64,000 bases of DNA from Actinomadura opuntiae (lineage in GTDB: Bacteria > Actinomycetota > Actinomycetes > Streptosporangiales > Streptosporangiaceae), in assembly GCF_030283205.1 (NCBI RefSeq), contig NZ_JASNWF010000020.1, positions 124,001 through 188,000 on the forward strand, read 5' to 3'. The translations under genes and the position numbers were made by a program. The notes below the pieces were generated by a model that worked only from the letters and a program-made list of their open reading frames with translations, was not told the DNA's origin and ran no database searches. Shown here piece after piece: positions 1 through 6,785 of the stretch; within the stretch, counting starts at the first letter, position 1; each line of letters begins with the position of its first letter.

Positions 1-180
1 TTCGACCTCCAGTGGGACGACGAACACATCCCGCGCGAATCCGGCCTGGCGCTGTTCGACGCCTTCGCCTCAAAGGAGAAGACCCTGCACGCCAATGCGG
101 GCGCGCACAAGGAACTCCCCAGATTCGAGGCCGACAACGCCGTCCTCTTCTTCACCCGCCACTTCGGCCGCCCGCACTAG
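1..180 (+). CDS. alpha/beta hydrolase (dienelactone-hydrolase-like), C-terminal part
   Basis: Only the last 59 codons are in the window; the gene runs in from the left edge and ends at TAG 178-180. The visible end has the look of a small alpha/beta hydrolase C-terminus: a Gly-Ala-His-Lys-Glu stretch that would carry the catalytic histidine, then a final helix (FFTRHFG) typical of serine hydrolases of the dienelactone hydrolase or acetyl-xylan esterase type. The nucleophile and acid residues lie outside the window, so the substrate cannot be named. It converges on the lipase gene, with a strong stem-loop between the two stop codons. Confidence 0.6.
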   Translation, partial: FDLQWDDEHIPRESGLALFDAFASKEKTLHANAGAHKELPRFEADNAVLFFTRHFGRPH

Positions 181-191
181 CCATTGAGTTG

Positions 192-235
192 CGGTGAGTC
201 GTTGTTATGGCGGCGGCCATAACGACGACTCGCCG
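192..235. terminator. bidirectional stem-loop between convergent genes
   Basis: Positions 192-210 and 217-235 form a 19-bp stem with only two G-T wobble positions and a 6-nt loop (211-216). It sits 12 bp after the stop of the left-edge hydrolase and a few bases after the stop of the lipase on the other strand, so it can end transcription from both sides. There is no T tract, which is usual for actinomycete terminators. The stem is rich in AT (contains GTTGTTATGG) compared with its surroundings. Confidence 0.65.
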
Positions 236-241
236 TGCGGG

Positions 242-1411
242 TCAGCAGGTGGTGGGTGGGGTTCGGCCGGACTGGAGGGTCTGGACGAAGGTCAGGGCGT
301 CGTCGAAGGACGCGTTGATGCTGGCGCGGTGGTCGGCGCCGGGGTACTCGCGGTAGGTGATGGCCGGGTACCGCTTGCACAGGTCGGCGACCAGGGCCGT
401 CGTCGCGGCGGGGGAGACGGCGGTGTCGGCGGAGCCCTGCGCGACGAGGGTGGGGACGCGCAGGTCGAGGCCGGTGGCCTCCTGCGAGTCGAAGTACTTC
501 TCGAACTCGGTGAGGTCGGCGGCCGGGCGGAAGACCTGGGACAGCGGGATCGACGCGCCCGCCTCGCGCAGTTGGGCGAGGCACGCGGTCGTCTGGCCGG
601 ACGCGAGGACCTTCGCGGCCCGGTCGGTCAGCAGGCTCTCCGGCTGGAAGGACGGGTTCGCCGCCTTCGCGCCGTTGAGCAGGACGAACAGGAACGGCAA
701 CGCCGCCTCCGCGCCCGGGTACCCCGCCTGCACGTACTGCGCGGTCTCGGCCATGTGCGAGCCGGGCGCGATCGACACCGCGCCCTTCAACCGGACGTCC
801 TTCGCCCTCTTCGCGGCGGCCGTGTAGAGGGTCGCCTGGCCGCCCTGGCTGTGGCCGGCGACGTAGAAATTACGTCCGATGTGCGGGTCGACGCTGTGGG
901 CGGCGCGGACGATGTCGATGACCGTGTTCGCCTCGCTGGCGCCGTTCATGTAGGGATGCCCGTCCGGCGTCCCCATGCCCTCGTAGTCGGTCTGGACGAC
1001 CGCGAATCCGTGCGCGACCCACTTGTCGAGGAAACCCTCGGTGATCGACAGGTAGTCGTGGGCGGGTCCGGTGGCGGTGTCGCGGGACGGGGCGCAGACG
1101 TCGGCGGTGCCGGTCGTGCCGTGCGCCCAGCTGATCACGGGCCAGCGGCCGCGCGGGGCCTTGCCCTTCGGGACGGCGACGGTGCCCGTCACCGTGATCC
1201 GCCTGCCTCCGACGCCCTCCGAGACGTAGCCGATCGACCGGGTGACCGAGGCGGACGGCAGCGCCGCCGCGGTGTGCAGCGGCCGGCTCGTCAGCAGCCG
1301 TCCCCGGTGCCCGGCGTCGGCGTGGGCGTGGGCGGGGACGGCCGTGACCGCGAGCCCGGCGGCGGCGGCGACGGCGGCGATCGCGGTCGCGCGTCCCCTG
1401 GCTGATCTCAC
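242..1411 (-). CDS. secreted lipase/esterase (secretory lipase family)
   Basis: Predicted 389-residue exported serine hydrolase. Residues 1-30 are a signal peptide (basic start, Ala-rich core, AHAHA region). The nucleophile elbow GHSQGG puts Ser at about 188; Asp about 329 (QGSADT) and His about 361 (GADHR) complete the triad. The layout matches the secretory lipase family of actinomycetes, which release fatty acids from lipids or steryl esters outside the cell. The start is the GTG at 1411: it overlaps the stop of the upstream KstD-like gene by 4 bp (GTGA) and has AAGGAG just before it. Reading further upstream would run through the KstD gene in the wrong frame. Co-transcription with a steroid dehydrogenase suggests a role in lipid or sterol-ester use, which is inference. 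Confidence 0.85.
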   Translation of the reverse strand: MRSARGRATAIAAVAAAAGLAVTAVPAHAHADAGHRGRLLTSRPLHTAAALPSASVTRSIGYVSEGVGGRRITVTGTVAVPKGKAPRGRWPVISWAHGTTGTADVCAPSRDTATGPAHDYLSITEGFLDKWVAHGFAVVQTDYEGMGTPDGHPYMNGASEANTVIDIVRAAHSVDPHIGRNFYVAGHSQGGQATLYTAAAKRAKDVRLKGAVSIAPGSHMAETAQYVQAGYPGAEAALPFLFVLLNGAKAANPSFQPESLLTDRAAKVLASGQTTACLAQLREAGASIPLSQVFRPAADLTEFEKYFDSQEATGLDLRVPTLVAQGSADTAVSPAATTALVADLCKRYPAITYREYPGADHRASINASFDDALTFVQTLQSGRTPPTTC

Positions 1412-2934
1412 GCGTTGCTCCTTCTCATGTCCTGGACGGCGCGGTAGGCGAAGGCCATCGCCGATCCGATCGGGATGCCCGGGCCCGGGTAGACGGGTCC
1501 GGTGAACGAGGCACTGGTGTTGCCCGCGGCGTACAGGCCGGGGACGGGGGCGTCGGCGGTGTCCAGGACGCGGCCGTCGGGGTCGGTGCGCAGCCCGCCC
1601 TTCGTACCGAGGTCGCTGAGGACGATCTTCGCCGCGTAGTACGGCGGCTCGCCGACCGGGGCGAGGCCCGGCTTTCCGCCCGTGAAGAACAGGTCGTAGG
1701 GGTCCTCGCCGCGGTGGAAGTCCTCGTCCACGCCCTTCTCGGCGAAGCCGTTGAACCGTTCCACGGTGGCGGCGAGCGCGTCCGCCGGAAGGCCGGCCGT
1801 CGCGGCCAACTCGGCGAGGGAGCCCGCCTGGATCCAGGTACCGGACGCGACCTGGTCGTCCAGCGACACCGGCGGGACGGAGATCGCCGGCAGGCCCTTC
1901 GAGCGGGCGTCGAAGATCAGGTGGAAGGGGCCCTCGGCGGCGGCGAGACGGCGGCCCATCTGGTCGTAGGGCAGGGACTCGTTGGCGAACCGGCGGCCCG
2001 AGCCGTCCACGATGAGCCCGCCGCGGAAGCCGAGCGTGAACGCGGGCAGGCCGTCCGGGGTGAGGACGCCCGGGCAGAACCACGCCTGGTCCAGCAGGCC
2101 GGTGGACGCGCCGATCGCGGCGGCGGCGGTGATCGCGTCGCCGGTGTTGGCGCCGTCCGGGGCCATCGTCCAGGCGGCGGCGCCGGGCACGCCGCGCTCG
2201 TCGCGGAGCGCGGCCGACGCCTCGAAGCCCCCGGCGGCGAGCAGCACGCCGCGCCGGGCGCGCAGCCGGACCGGACCGTCCGGCGTCGCCGCGGTGACAC
2301 CGGTGATCCGGCCGTTCTCCGCGCGCAGCCCGGTCAGGGCGGTCCGGGTGCGGACGGCGCCGTTGCCGGTCGCGGTGATCGCCAGCAGCAGCCGACCGAT
2401 CAGCGCCCGGCCCTGCACCAATGGCTTGGACGTGGAATGCCCGCGCCCGGCGCGGTCGCGGTCGACCGGCGGCCGGACGAGCCCGGCGAGATCACCGAGC
2501 CGTTCGGCGGGCAGCGGCAGCGGGACGAACGACCGGCCCATGGCCAGCCGCCCGGGCGCGTCGAAGTAGTCGGGGAACGGCTGGAACTCGAACTCGATCG
2601 CCGGGTCGTTCTCCAGGAACTCCACCAGCTCCGGCGCCGTCTCCAGGAACGCCTTGCGGTGCGCGGCGGTGCCGTCGCCGAGCAGCGCCCGCAGGTAGGT
2701 GCGCGCCCCGTCGGTCGAGTCGCCGATCCCGGCGCGCTCCTGCACCCGCGTCCCGGGCAGCCAGATCGCCGACCCCGAGTAGGCGGACGTCCCGCCGAGC
2801 AGCCCCGTCTTCTCCAGGACGGCCGTCCGCAGGCCGGCGGAGGCCGCGGCCAGCGCGCCCGCCATCGCGCCGGCGCCCGAGCCGGCCACCACGACGTCGT
2901 ACTCGTCGTCCCACGCTTCCCCGGCGTTTCCCAT
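1408..2934 (-). CDS. kstD: 3-ketosteroid dehydrogenase-like flavoprotein (KstD family)
   Basis: 508-residue FAD enzyme. Residues 12-45 form the dinucleotide fold (GSGAGAMAGA, then LEKTGLLGGTS). The C-terminal FAD region has AGN at 470-472 and YPGPG at 482-486. Family knowledge: KstD uses two conserved tyrosines plus a C-terminal Tyr-x3-Gly; here Tyr123, Tyr323 and Tyr482/Gly486 sit at the expected places. The enzymes introduce a double bond in ring A of 3-keto-steroids, either delta-1 or delta-4 (on 5alpha or 5beta substrates); the sequence alone does not say which. ATG 2934 has GGAGGGG upstream; an earlier in-frame start lacks this. It is the first gene of a two-gene operon with the lipase, divergent from the KstR-like regulator. 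A CCGGTSAGYGGGA box and a -10 (TACGTT, 2980-2975) precede it. Confidence 0.85.
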   Translation of the reverse strand: MGNAGEAWDDEYDVVVAGSGAGAMAGALAAASAGLRTAVLEKTGLLGGTSAYSGSAIWLPGTRVQERAGIGDSTDGARTYLRALLGDGTAAHRKAFLETAPELVEFLENDPAIEFEFQPFPDYFDAPGRLAMGRSFVPLPLPAERLGDLAGLVRPPVDRDRAGRGHSTSKPLVQGRALIGRLLLAITATGNGAVRTRTALTGLRAENGRITGVTAATPDGPVRLRARRGVLLAAGGFEASAALRDERGVPGAAAWTMAPDGANTGDAITAAAAIGASTGLLDQAWFCPGVLTPDGLPAFTLGFRGGLIVDGSGRRFANESLPYDQMGRRLAAAEGPFHLIFDARSKGLPAISVPPVSLDDQVASGTWIQAGSLAELAATAGLPADALAATVERFNGFAEKGVDEDFHRGEDPYDLFFTGGKPGLAPVGEPPYYAAKIVLSDLGTKGGLRTDPDGRVLDTADAPVPGLYAAGNTSASFTGPVYPGPGIPIGSAMAFAYRAVQDMRRSNA

Positions 2935-2974
2935 CCGACGTCCCCTCCGAGCCCTCGGGTCCTGGCGCGGGCAC

Positions 2975-3063
2975 AACGTAAGCGGGGGCGCGGCGCCCGG
3001 GGACGGCCGGTCCCACTGACCGGTATCGACGATCGCGGGACGTGCCGGGGAGCCGGATATTCT
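2975..3063. promoter_or_regulatory. divergent promoter region with steroid-regulon palindrome (site a)
   Basis: A 15-bp imperfect palindrome TCCCACTGACCGGTA lies at 3011-3025, between the KstD-like gene (minus) and the KstR-like gene (plus). On the minus strand it is followed after 30 bp by TACGTT (2980-2975); on the plus strand after 30 bp by GATATT (3056-3061). Both hexamers have the A and T essential in a -10 element. The same box with the same spacing recurs at other catabolic promoters in the window, so one dyad may serve both directions here. Binding protein unknown. Confidence 0.55.
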
Positions 3064-3101
3064 TCCTTGTCAGCACAGGAATGGACCCCTGGGGGAGGAC
3101 C

Positions 3102-3728
3102 GTGGCGAGGATCGCGTCGGCGAGGCTGTCCGCCGAGCCGAACTCACCCGACCAGCACGACCGCCGCCAGCGCATCCTCCGCGCGGCGGCGCGGATCGGT
3201 GCGGAGAAGTCCCTCGAGCGCGTCCAGATGCACGAGGTCGCCAAGGCCGCCGGGGTGGCGATCGGCACCCTCTACCGGTACTTCCCGTCCAAGGTCCACC
3301 TTTTCACCGCGGTCATGGCGGCGCAGGTCGACCGGCTGCGCGAGCAGGTCACCGAGCCGCAGCAGGGCACCGCTCCCGAGGACGCGGTCGCCGACATGCT
3401 GGTGCAGGCCAGCCGGTACCTGATGGCGCAGCCGGTGCTGTCGACGTCGATGCTGCACGCGTCCAACACCGCGCACGTCGCGACGGTCGCCGACACCGTC
3501 CACATCGACAACACCTTCCGCGAGATCCTGCTGCGGGCCGTGGGCATCGAGGTGCCGACGGCGAAGGACATCACCCTCGTCCGCCTGCTGATGCAGTGCT
3601 GGTACGGCGTGCTGCAGTCGAGCCTGAACGGGCGGGCGTCGATGGCGGACGTGGAGAGCGACATCCGGCTCGCCTGCAAGCTGCTGCTCGCGCCGCGCTC
3701 CAACGCCCCCCGGAACGCGCCCGAGTAG
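3102..3728 (+). CDS. TetR-family regulator, KstR-like
   Basis: 208-residue TetR repressor. The N-terminal helix-turn-helix (about residues 20-65, VQMHEVAKAAGVAIGTLYRYFPSK) closely resembles KstR, the cholesterol-responsive repressor of mycobacteria and rhodococci, which binds acyl-CoA thioesters of steroid intermediates. The rest is an alpha-helical ligand domain of normal length. GTG 3102 is preferred because it follows GGGGGAGG and leaves about 20 residues before the HTH, as in KstR; ATG 3081 is an alternative. It is divergent from the KstD-like gene and is the best candidate regulator for the steroid locus, perhaps acting at the KstR-like dyads at 6603-6720. That it is the functional KstR is inference. 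Confidence 0.8.
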   Translation: MARIASARLSAEPNSPDQHDRRQRILRAAARIGAEKSLERVQMHEVAKAAGVAIGTLYRYFPSKVHLFTAVMAAQVDRLREQVTEPQQGTAPEDAVADMLVQASRYLMAQPVLSTSMLHASNTAHVATVADTVHIDNTFREILLRAVGIEVPTAKDITLVRLLMQCWYGVLQSSLNGRASMADVESDIRLACKLLLAPRSNAPRNAPE

Positions 3729-3808
3729 GCGCTCCCGTTCAGATGCGCCGTTCAGATGCGCCGTTCAGATGCGCCGGGTAGACGCGCCCGGGTAGGCGCT
3801 CCCGTTCA
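3725..3808. repeat. tandem 13-bp repeat flanked by a 17-bp direct repeat at a gene end
   Basis: GTTCAGATGCGCC occurs three times head to tail (3737-3749, 3750-3762, 3763-3775). A longer direct repeat, GTAGGCGCTCCCGTTCA, brackets it at 3725-3741 and 3792-3808. The first copy contains the TAG stop of the KstR-like gene (3726-3728). It looks like replication-slippage duplication of the gene end. No coding function is evident. Confidence 0.85.
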
Positions 3809-3856
3809 TCGGGATCGTCCCGGCGGGGGATCCGGGGGCGCGGTTAGCGTTCCCGC

Positions 3857-4603
3857 ATGAATCGCTACGACGGCGTGAAAGTGCTGCTCACCGGGGCCGC
3901 GTCGGGCATCGGGCGGGCCACCGCGCACCGGCTCGCCGCCGAGGGCGCCGCCGTCTACGCGGTGGACCGGTCCGAGGACGGCCTCGCCGAGACCGCCGCC
4001 GGCGCCACCGGCCCCGGGACGATCACCACGCGCGTCGCGGACGTCGCCGACGAGCCCGCCGTGATCACCGCCGTGGACGGCGCGGCGGAGACGCTCGGCG
4101 GCATCGACGTGCTGGTCAACGTGGCGGGCGTGCACAAGACCACGCCGATCGCGACGCTGTCGGTCGCGGACCTGACCTGGATCTTCAACGTCAACCTGAT
4201 CGGCACCGCGCTGTTCTGCCGGGAGGCGCTCCGGCACCTCCCGGACGGCACCGGAGTGATCATCAACACCGCGTCGCTGTCGGCGACGCAGGGCAACCCG
4301 TACATGACGGCCTATTCGGCGTCCAAGGGCGCGGTGCTGTCGTTCTCGCTGAGCCTGGCGGCCGAGCTGACCGCGCGCCGCATCCGCGTCGTGCCGATCT
4401 CCCCAGGAACCGTGAACACCCCGCTGACCAGGGCGGACATGTTCCCGCGCGGGACCGACCTGAGCTACTTCAGCCGGATCGTCGCGCCGTTCGGCGTCGC
4501 CGATCCGGAGCAGATCGCGTCCGTCATCGCGTTCGCGGGGTCGTCCGACGCCGGCTACCTGACCGGTGCCGAGCTGCGCGTCGACGGCGGCTCGCACCTG
4601 TAG
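3857..4603 (+). CDS. SDR-family oxidoreductase
   Basis: 248-residue classical short-chain dehydrogenase. The coenzyme site TGAASGIGR is at residues 12-20; the acidic Asp at 37 after beta-2 (AVDRSE) favours NAD(H). Catalytic Ser140, Tyr153 and Lys157 (YSASK) are present, and it ends with the usual DGG motif. Its paralogue at 22160-22942 shares the same start and end motifs. In this setting it probably oxidises a hydroxyl on a steroid nucleus or side chain; the exact substrate is unknown. A -10 element TAGCGT (3845-3850) ends 6 nt before the ATG and no Shine-Dalgarno is present, so the transcript is probably leaderless. The next SDR follows after 31 bp. Confidence 0.85.
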   Translation: MNRYDGVKVLLTGAASGIGRATAHRLAAEGAAVYAVDRSEDGLAETAAGATGPGTITTRVADVADEPAVITAVDGAAETLGGIDVLVNVAGVHKTTPIATLSVADLTWIFNVNLIGTALFCREALRHLPDGTGVIINTASLSATQGNPYMTAYSASKGAVLSFSLSLAAELTARRIRVVPISPGTVNTPLTRADMFPRGTDLSYFSRIVAPFGVADPEQIASVIAFAGSSDAGYLTGAELRVDGGSHL

Positions 4604-4634
4604 CGCCGTCCGGTTTATTCGAAGGGAGTCGTCC

Positions 4635-5411
4635 ATGGGACGCACCATCGCCGTGAGCGGGTCGGCCTCCGGCATCGGGAGGACGCTGGCGGAGCTGCTG
4701 CGCGAGCAGGGCGACGAGGTCGTCGGGGTCGACCTGCGCGACGCCGAGGTGTGCGCCGACCTGAGCACGGCCGAGGGCCGCATCCAGGCGGTCGCCGGGG
4801 TTCTGGAACGGTCCGGCGGCGCGCTGGACGGCGCCGTCGCCTGCGCCGGTGTGACCGGTCCCACGCCGCTGACCGTCCAGGTCAACTACTTCGGCGCGAT
4901 CGCGCTGCTGGACGGCCTGCGCCCGGCGCTGGCCGAGGCCCGCGCGCCTCGCGCCGCCGTCGTCGGGTCGATCTCCGGCACGCAGCCGGTGGACGACGCG
5001 GTGCTGCGCGCCTGCCTGGACGGCGACGAGCCGGCCGCGCTCGCTGCCGCGGACCGCGTCCTGGAGGCCCGGCGGGGCAACCGGCTCTACCCGTCGTCGA
5101 AGTCGGCGCTGGCGCAGTGGCTGCGGCGCGTCTCGGTCACCCCGGAGTGGGCGGGCGCCGGGATCCCGCTGAACGCGGTCGCGCCCGGCGTCGTCCGGAC
5201 GCCGATGAGCGCGCCGCTGTTCGAGGACGAGAAGATGTTCAAGATCATGAACGAGGCGGTGCCGATGCCGCTGAACGGCTACGCGGACGCGATCGTGATC
5301 GCCGAGGCGCTCGCCTGGCTGGTGTCGCCCGCGAACTCCCACATGGCGGGCCAGGTCATCTACGTCGACGGCGGCGCCGAAGCCACCCTGCGCGGCCCCT
5401 CCGTCTTCTGA
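4635..5411 (+). CDS. 3alpha-hydroxysteroid dehydrogenase-like SDR
   Basis: 258-residue SDR with strong motif likeness to 3alpha-HSD/carbonyl reductase (HsdA) of Comamonas testosteroni: shared blocks are GVDLRDAEV-ADLSTAEGR (about 31-49), VNYFGA (83-88) and a C-terminus of the form DGG-(I/A)-(D/E)-A-x(2)-R. The coenzyme loop is SGSASGIGR (8-16) and the catalytic Tyr152-x3-Lys156 (YPSSK) is present. HsdA oxidises the 3alpha-hydroxyl of androsterone or bile acids to the 3-ketone, the form required by KstD-type enzymes, so it pairs well with the flavoprotein at 1408-2934. ATG 4635 follows GAAGGGAG. It is probably co-transcribed with the SDR just upstream. The specificity is inferred from motifs recalled from the family, not from a search. 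Confidence 0.75.
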   Translation: MGRTIAVSGSASGIGRTLAELLREQGDEVVGVDLRDAEVCADLSTAEGRIQAVAGVLERSGGALDGAVACAGVTGPTPLTVQVNYFGAIALLDGLRPALAEARAPRAAVVGSISGTQPVDDAVLRACLDGDEPAALAAADRVLEARRGNRLYPSSKSALAQWLRRVSVTPEWAGAGIPLNAVAPGVVRTPMSAPLFEDEKMFKIMNEAVPMPLNGYADAIVIAEALAWLVSPANSHMAGQVIYVDGGAEATLRGPSVF

Positions 5412-5590
5412 TCCGCGGCACGGTCCACCACGCGGGAAGCCATGGGATTCCTTACGACGCGAGCACGGCGATCAGCCCGCCGACGTATACGACCGCGAAG
5501 GTGCCGGCCACGGCTGCCGTGTGATCGCCCCAGGCTACGCCCGGCCGCTCCGCTGGGCATGGCCGGAACGGGCGTGCGGCCGTTGGAAAG

Positions 5591-5630
5591 GTCCGAAGGC
5601 CGCCCCCCGCGCCGGGGGCGCCCTTCGGAC
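5591..5630. terminator. strong stem-loop terminator between convergent SDR genes
   Basis: Arms 5591-5607 and 5614-5630 pair over 17 bp with one mismatch and a 6-nt loop; the stem is mostly GC (GTCCGAAGG at the base). It lies 7 bp beyond the stop of the minus-strand SDR (5638) and about 180 bp beyond the plus-strand SDR stop (5411). The rest of the 5412-5590 gap has no gene that I can support; a 19-codon minus-strand frame at 5452-5511 encoding a hydrophobic peptide is noted under findings. Confidence 0.75.
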
Positions 5631-5637
5631 GTTCGGG

Positions 5638-6558
5638 TCAGCGGACGTTGGTGCCGGTGTTGTCCAGCTTGGCGACGCTGTAGGCGGCGTAGGTCCGGTG
5701 CGGGTCGCGGTCCTCGAAGTACGGGGTGATCTGCTCGCCGAACTCCTCGACGGAGAACACGCCGTCCGCGGCGGTGAACTTCTGCTCGACGGTCGGCGCG
5801 GCCATCAGCGCGACCATGTCGCCGTACACGATGAACACCTGGCCGCTGATCTTCTCCGCGGCGGGCGAGGCGAGGTAGCCGACGAACGTGCCGACGCGTT
5901 CGGGCGCCATCGCGTCCAGGCCGCCGGGGGAGGTGCCCTCGGCGAACGTCGCCTCGGTCATCGCGGTGCGGGCGCGCGGGCAGATCGCGTTGGCGCGGAC
6001 GCCGTACCGGGCGAGCCCGGCGGACGTCGACAGGGTGAGCGCGACGATGCCGGCCTTGGCCGCGGAGTAGTTCGGCTGCCCCGCCGAGCCGAACAGGAAC
6101 GCCTCGGACGCGGTGTTGACCACGCGGCCGTAGACCGGGCCGCCGGCGGCCTTGCTCGCGGCCCGCCAGTGCACGGCGGCGGCGCGCGACACCGACGCGT
6201 GCCCCTTGAGGTGGACGCGGAGCACGTCGTCCCAGTCCGACTCCGCGAGGTTGAACAGCATCTTGTCGCGCAGCACGCCGGCGTTGTTGACCAGCACGTC
6301 CAGGGAGCCGTAGGTGTCGACGGCGGCGGAGACGAGCGTGTCGCCCATCGACCAGTCGCCGACGTCCCCGGTGACCGCGATCGCGCTGCCGCCCGCCTCG
6401 GTGATCTCGGCGACGACCTTCTCGGCGGCCTGTCCCATGTCGTTGACGACGACGTTGGCGCCGCGCGCGGCCAGCGCGAGGGCCTCGGCGCGGCCCAGCC
6501 CGGCGCCCGCGCCGGTGACGACGGCGGTGCGGCCCGCCAGGGAGAGGTCAGCGTTCAT
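5638..6558 (-). CDS. SDR-family dehydrogenase (3-hydroxyacyl-CoA/17beta-HSD type)
   Basis: 306-residue SDR, longer than a classical one by a C-terminal extension of about 50 residues (from about 255). TGAGAGLGR is the coenzyme loop; Ser-Tyr-Lys is supplied by TASEAF and YSAAK near residues 145-165. Length and fold fit the multifunctional-enzyme-type hydroxyacyl-CoA dehydrogenases used for steroid side-chain beta-oxidation in actinobacteria (Hsd4A/ChsB1 class); the match is by general layout only. ATG 6558 has GGGAG 5 nt upstream. It is divergent from the FadE34-like gene; its promoter has -10 TAGCCT (6604-6599) 30 bp after the box at 6635-6649 and a KstR-like dyad at 6603-6616. Confidence 0.8.
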   Translation of the reverse strand: MNADLSLAGRTAVVTGAGAGLGRAEALALAARGANVVVNDMGQAAEKVVAEITEAGGSAIAVTGDVGDWSMGDTLVSAAVDTYGSLDVLVNNAGVLRDKMLFNLAESDWDDVLRVHLKGHASVSRAAAVHWRAASKAAGGPVYGRVVNTASEAFLFGSAGQPNYSAAKAGIVALTLSTSAGLARYGVRANAICPRARTAMTEATFAEGTSPGGLDAMAPERVGTFVGYLASPAAEKISGQVFIVYGDMVALMAAPTVEQKFTAADGVFSVEEFGEQITPYFEDRDPHRTYAAYSVAKLDNTGTNVR

Positions 6559-6598
6559 CGGTGCTCCCGGTGTGTCCGTGCGATTCGGCCGGACACGG

Positions 6599-6724
6599 AG
6601 GCTAGTACGTATTCTAGTGCGCTCGCCGCCGCCGTCCCGCTGAGCGGGCCCGCCCGCGGGCGGTGGTCAGCGCGGACCGGTGAGTGGGACGCCGGTTGCA
6701 CCCGACAAGAACGAATTCTAGTGT
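6599..6724. promoter_or_regulatory. divergent promoter with two KstR-like dyads and two steroid-regulon boxes
   Basis: Two sites resemble the KstR consensus TnnAACnnGTTnnA with two mismatches each: TAGTACGTATTCTA (6603-6616) and AAGAACGAATTCTA (6707-6720); both continue into ATTCTAGTG. The second lies between -35 TTGCAC (6696-6701) and -10 TAGTGT (6719-6724) of the FadE34-like gene (17-bp spacer), an ideal repressor position. Boxes TCCCGCTGAGCGGGC (6635-6649) and GACCGGTGAGTGGGA (6675-6689) lie 30 bp and 29 bp upstream of the -10 elements TAGCCT (minus) and TAGTGT (plus). The sites are seen; the proteins bound are inferred. Confidence 0.6.
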
Positions 6725-6785
6725 CGTGCCGCCGACCTCCGCGCCGCGCCACGGCCGCCATCATCGAACGGATCTGAGGACACCT

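Noticed and set aside
242..2083. A 613-codon minus-strand frame covering the lipase and much of the KstD-like gene
   Set aside because: Only the part below 1411 encodes the lipase; the rest is an out-of-frame copy of the KstD gene with Arg/Pro/Gly-rich content. GTG 1411 has a good ribosome-binding site and a 4-bp overlap.
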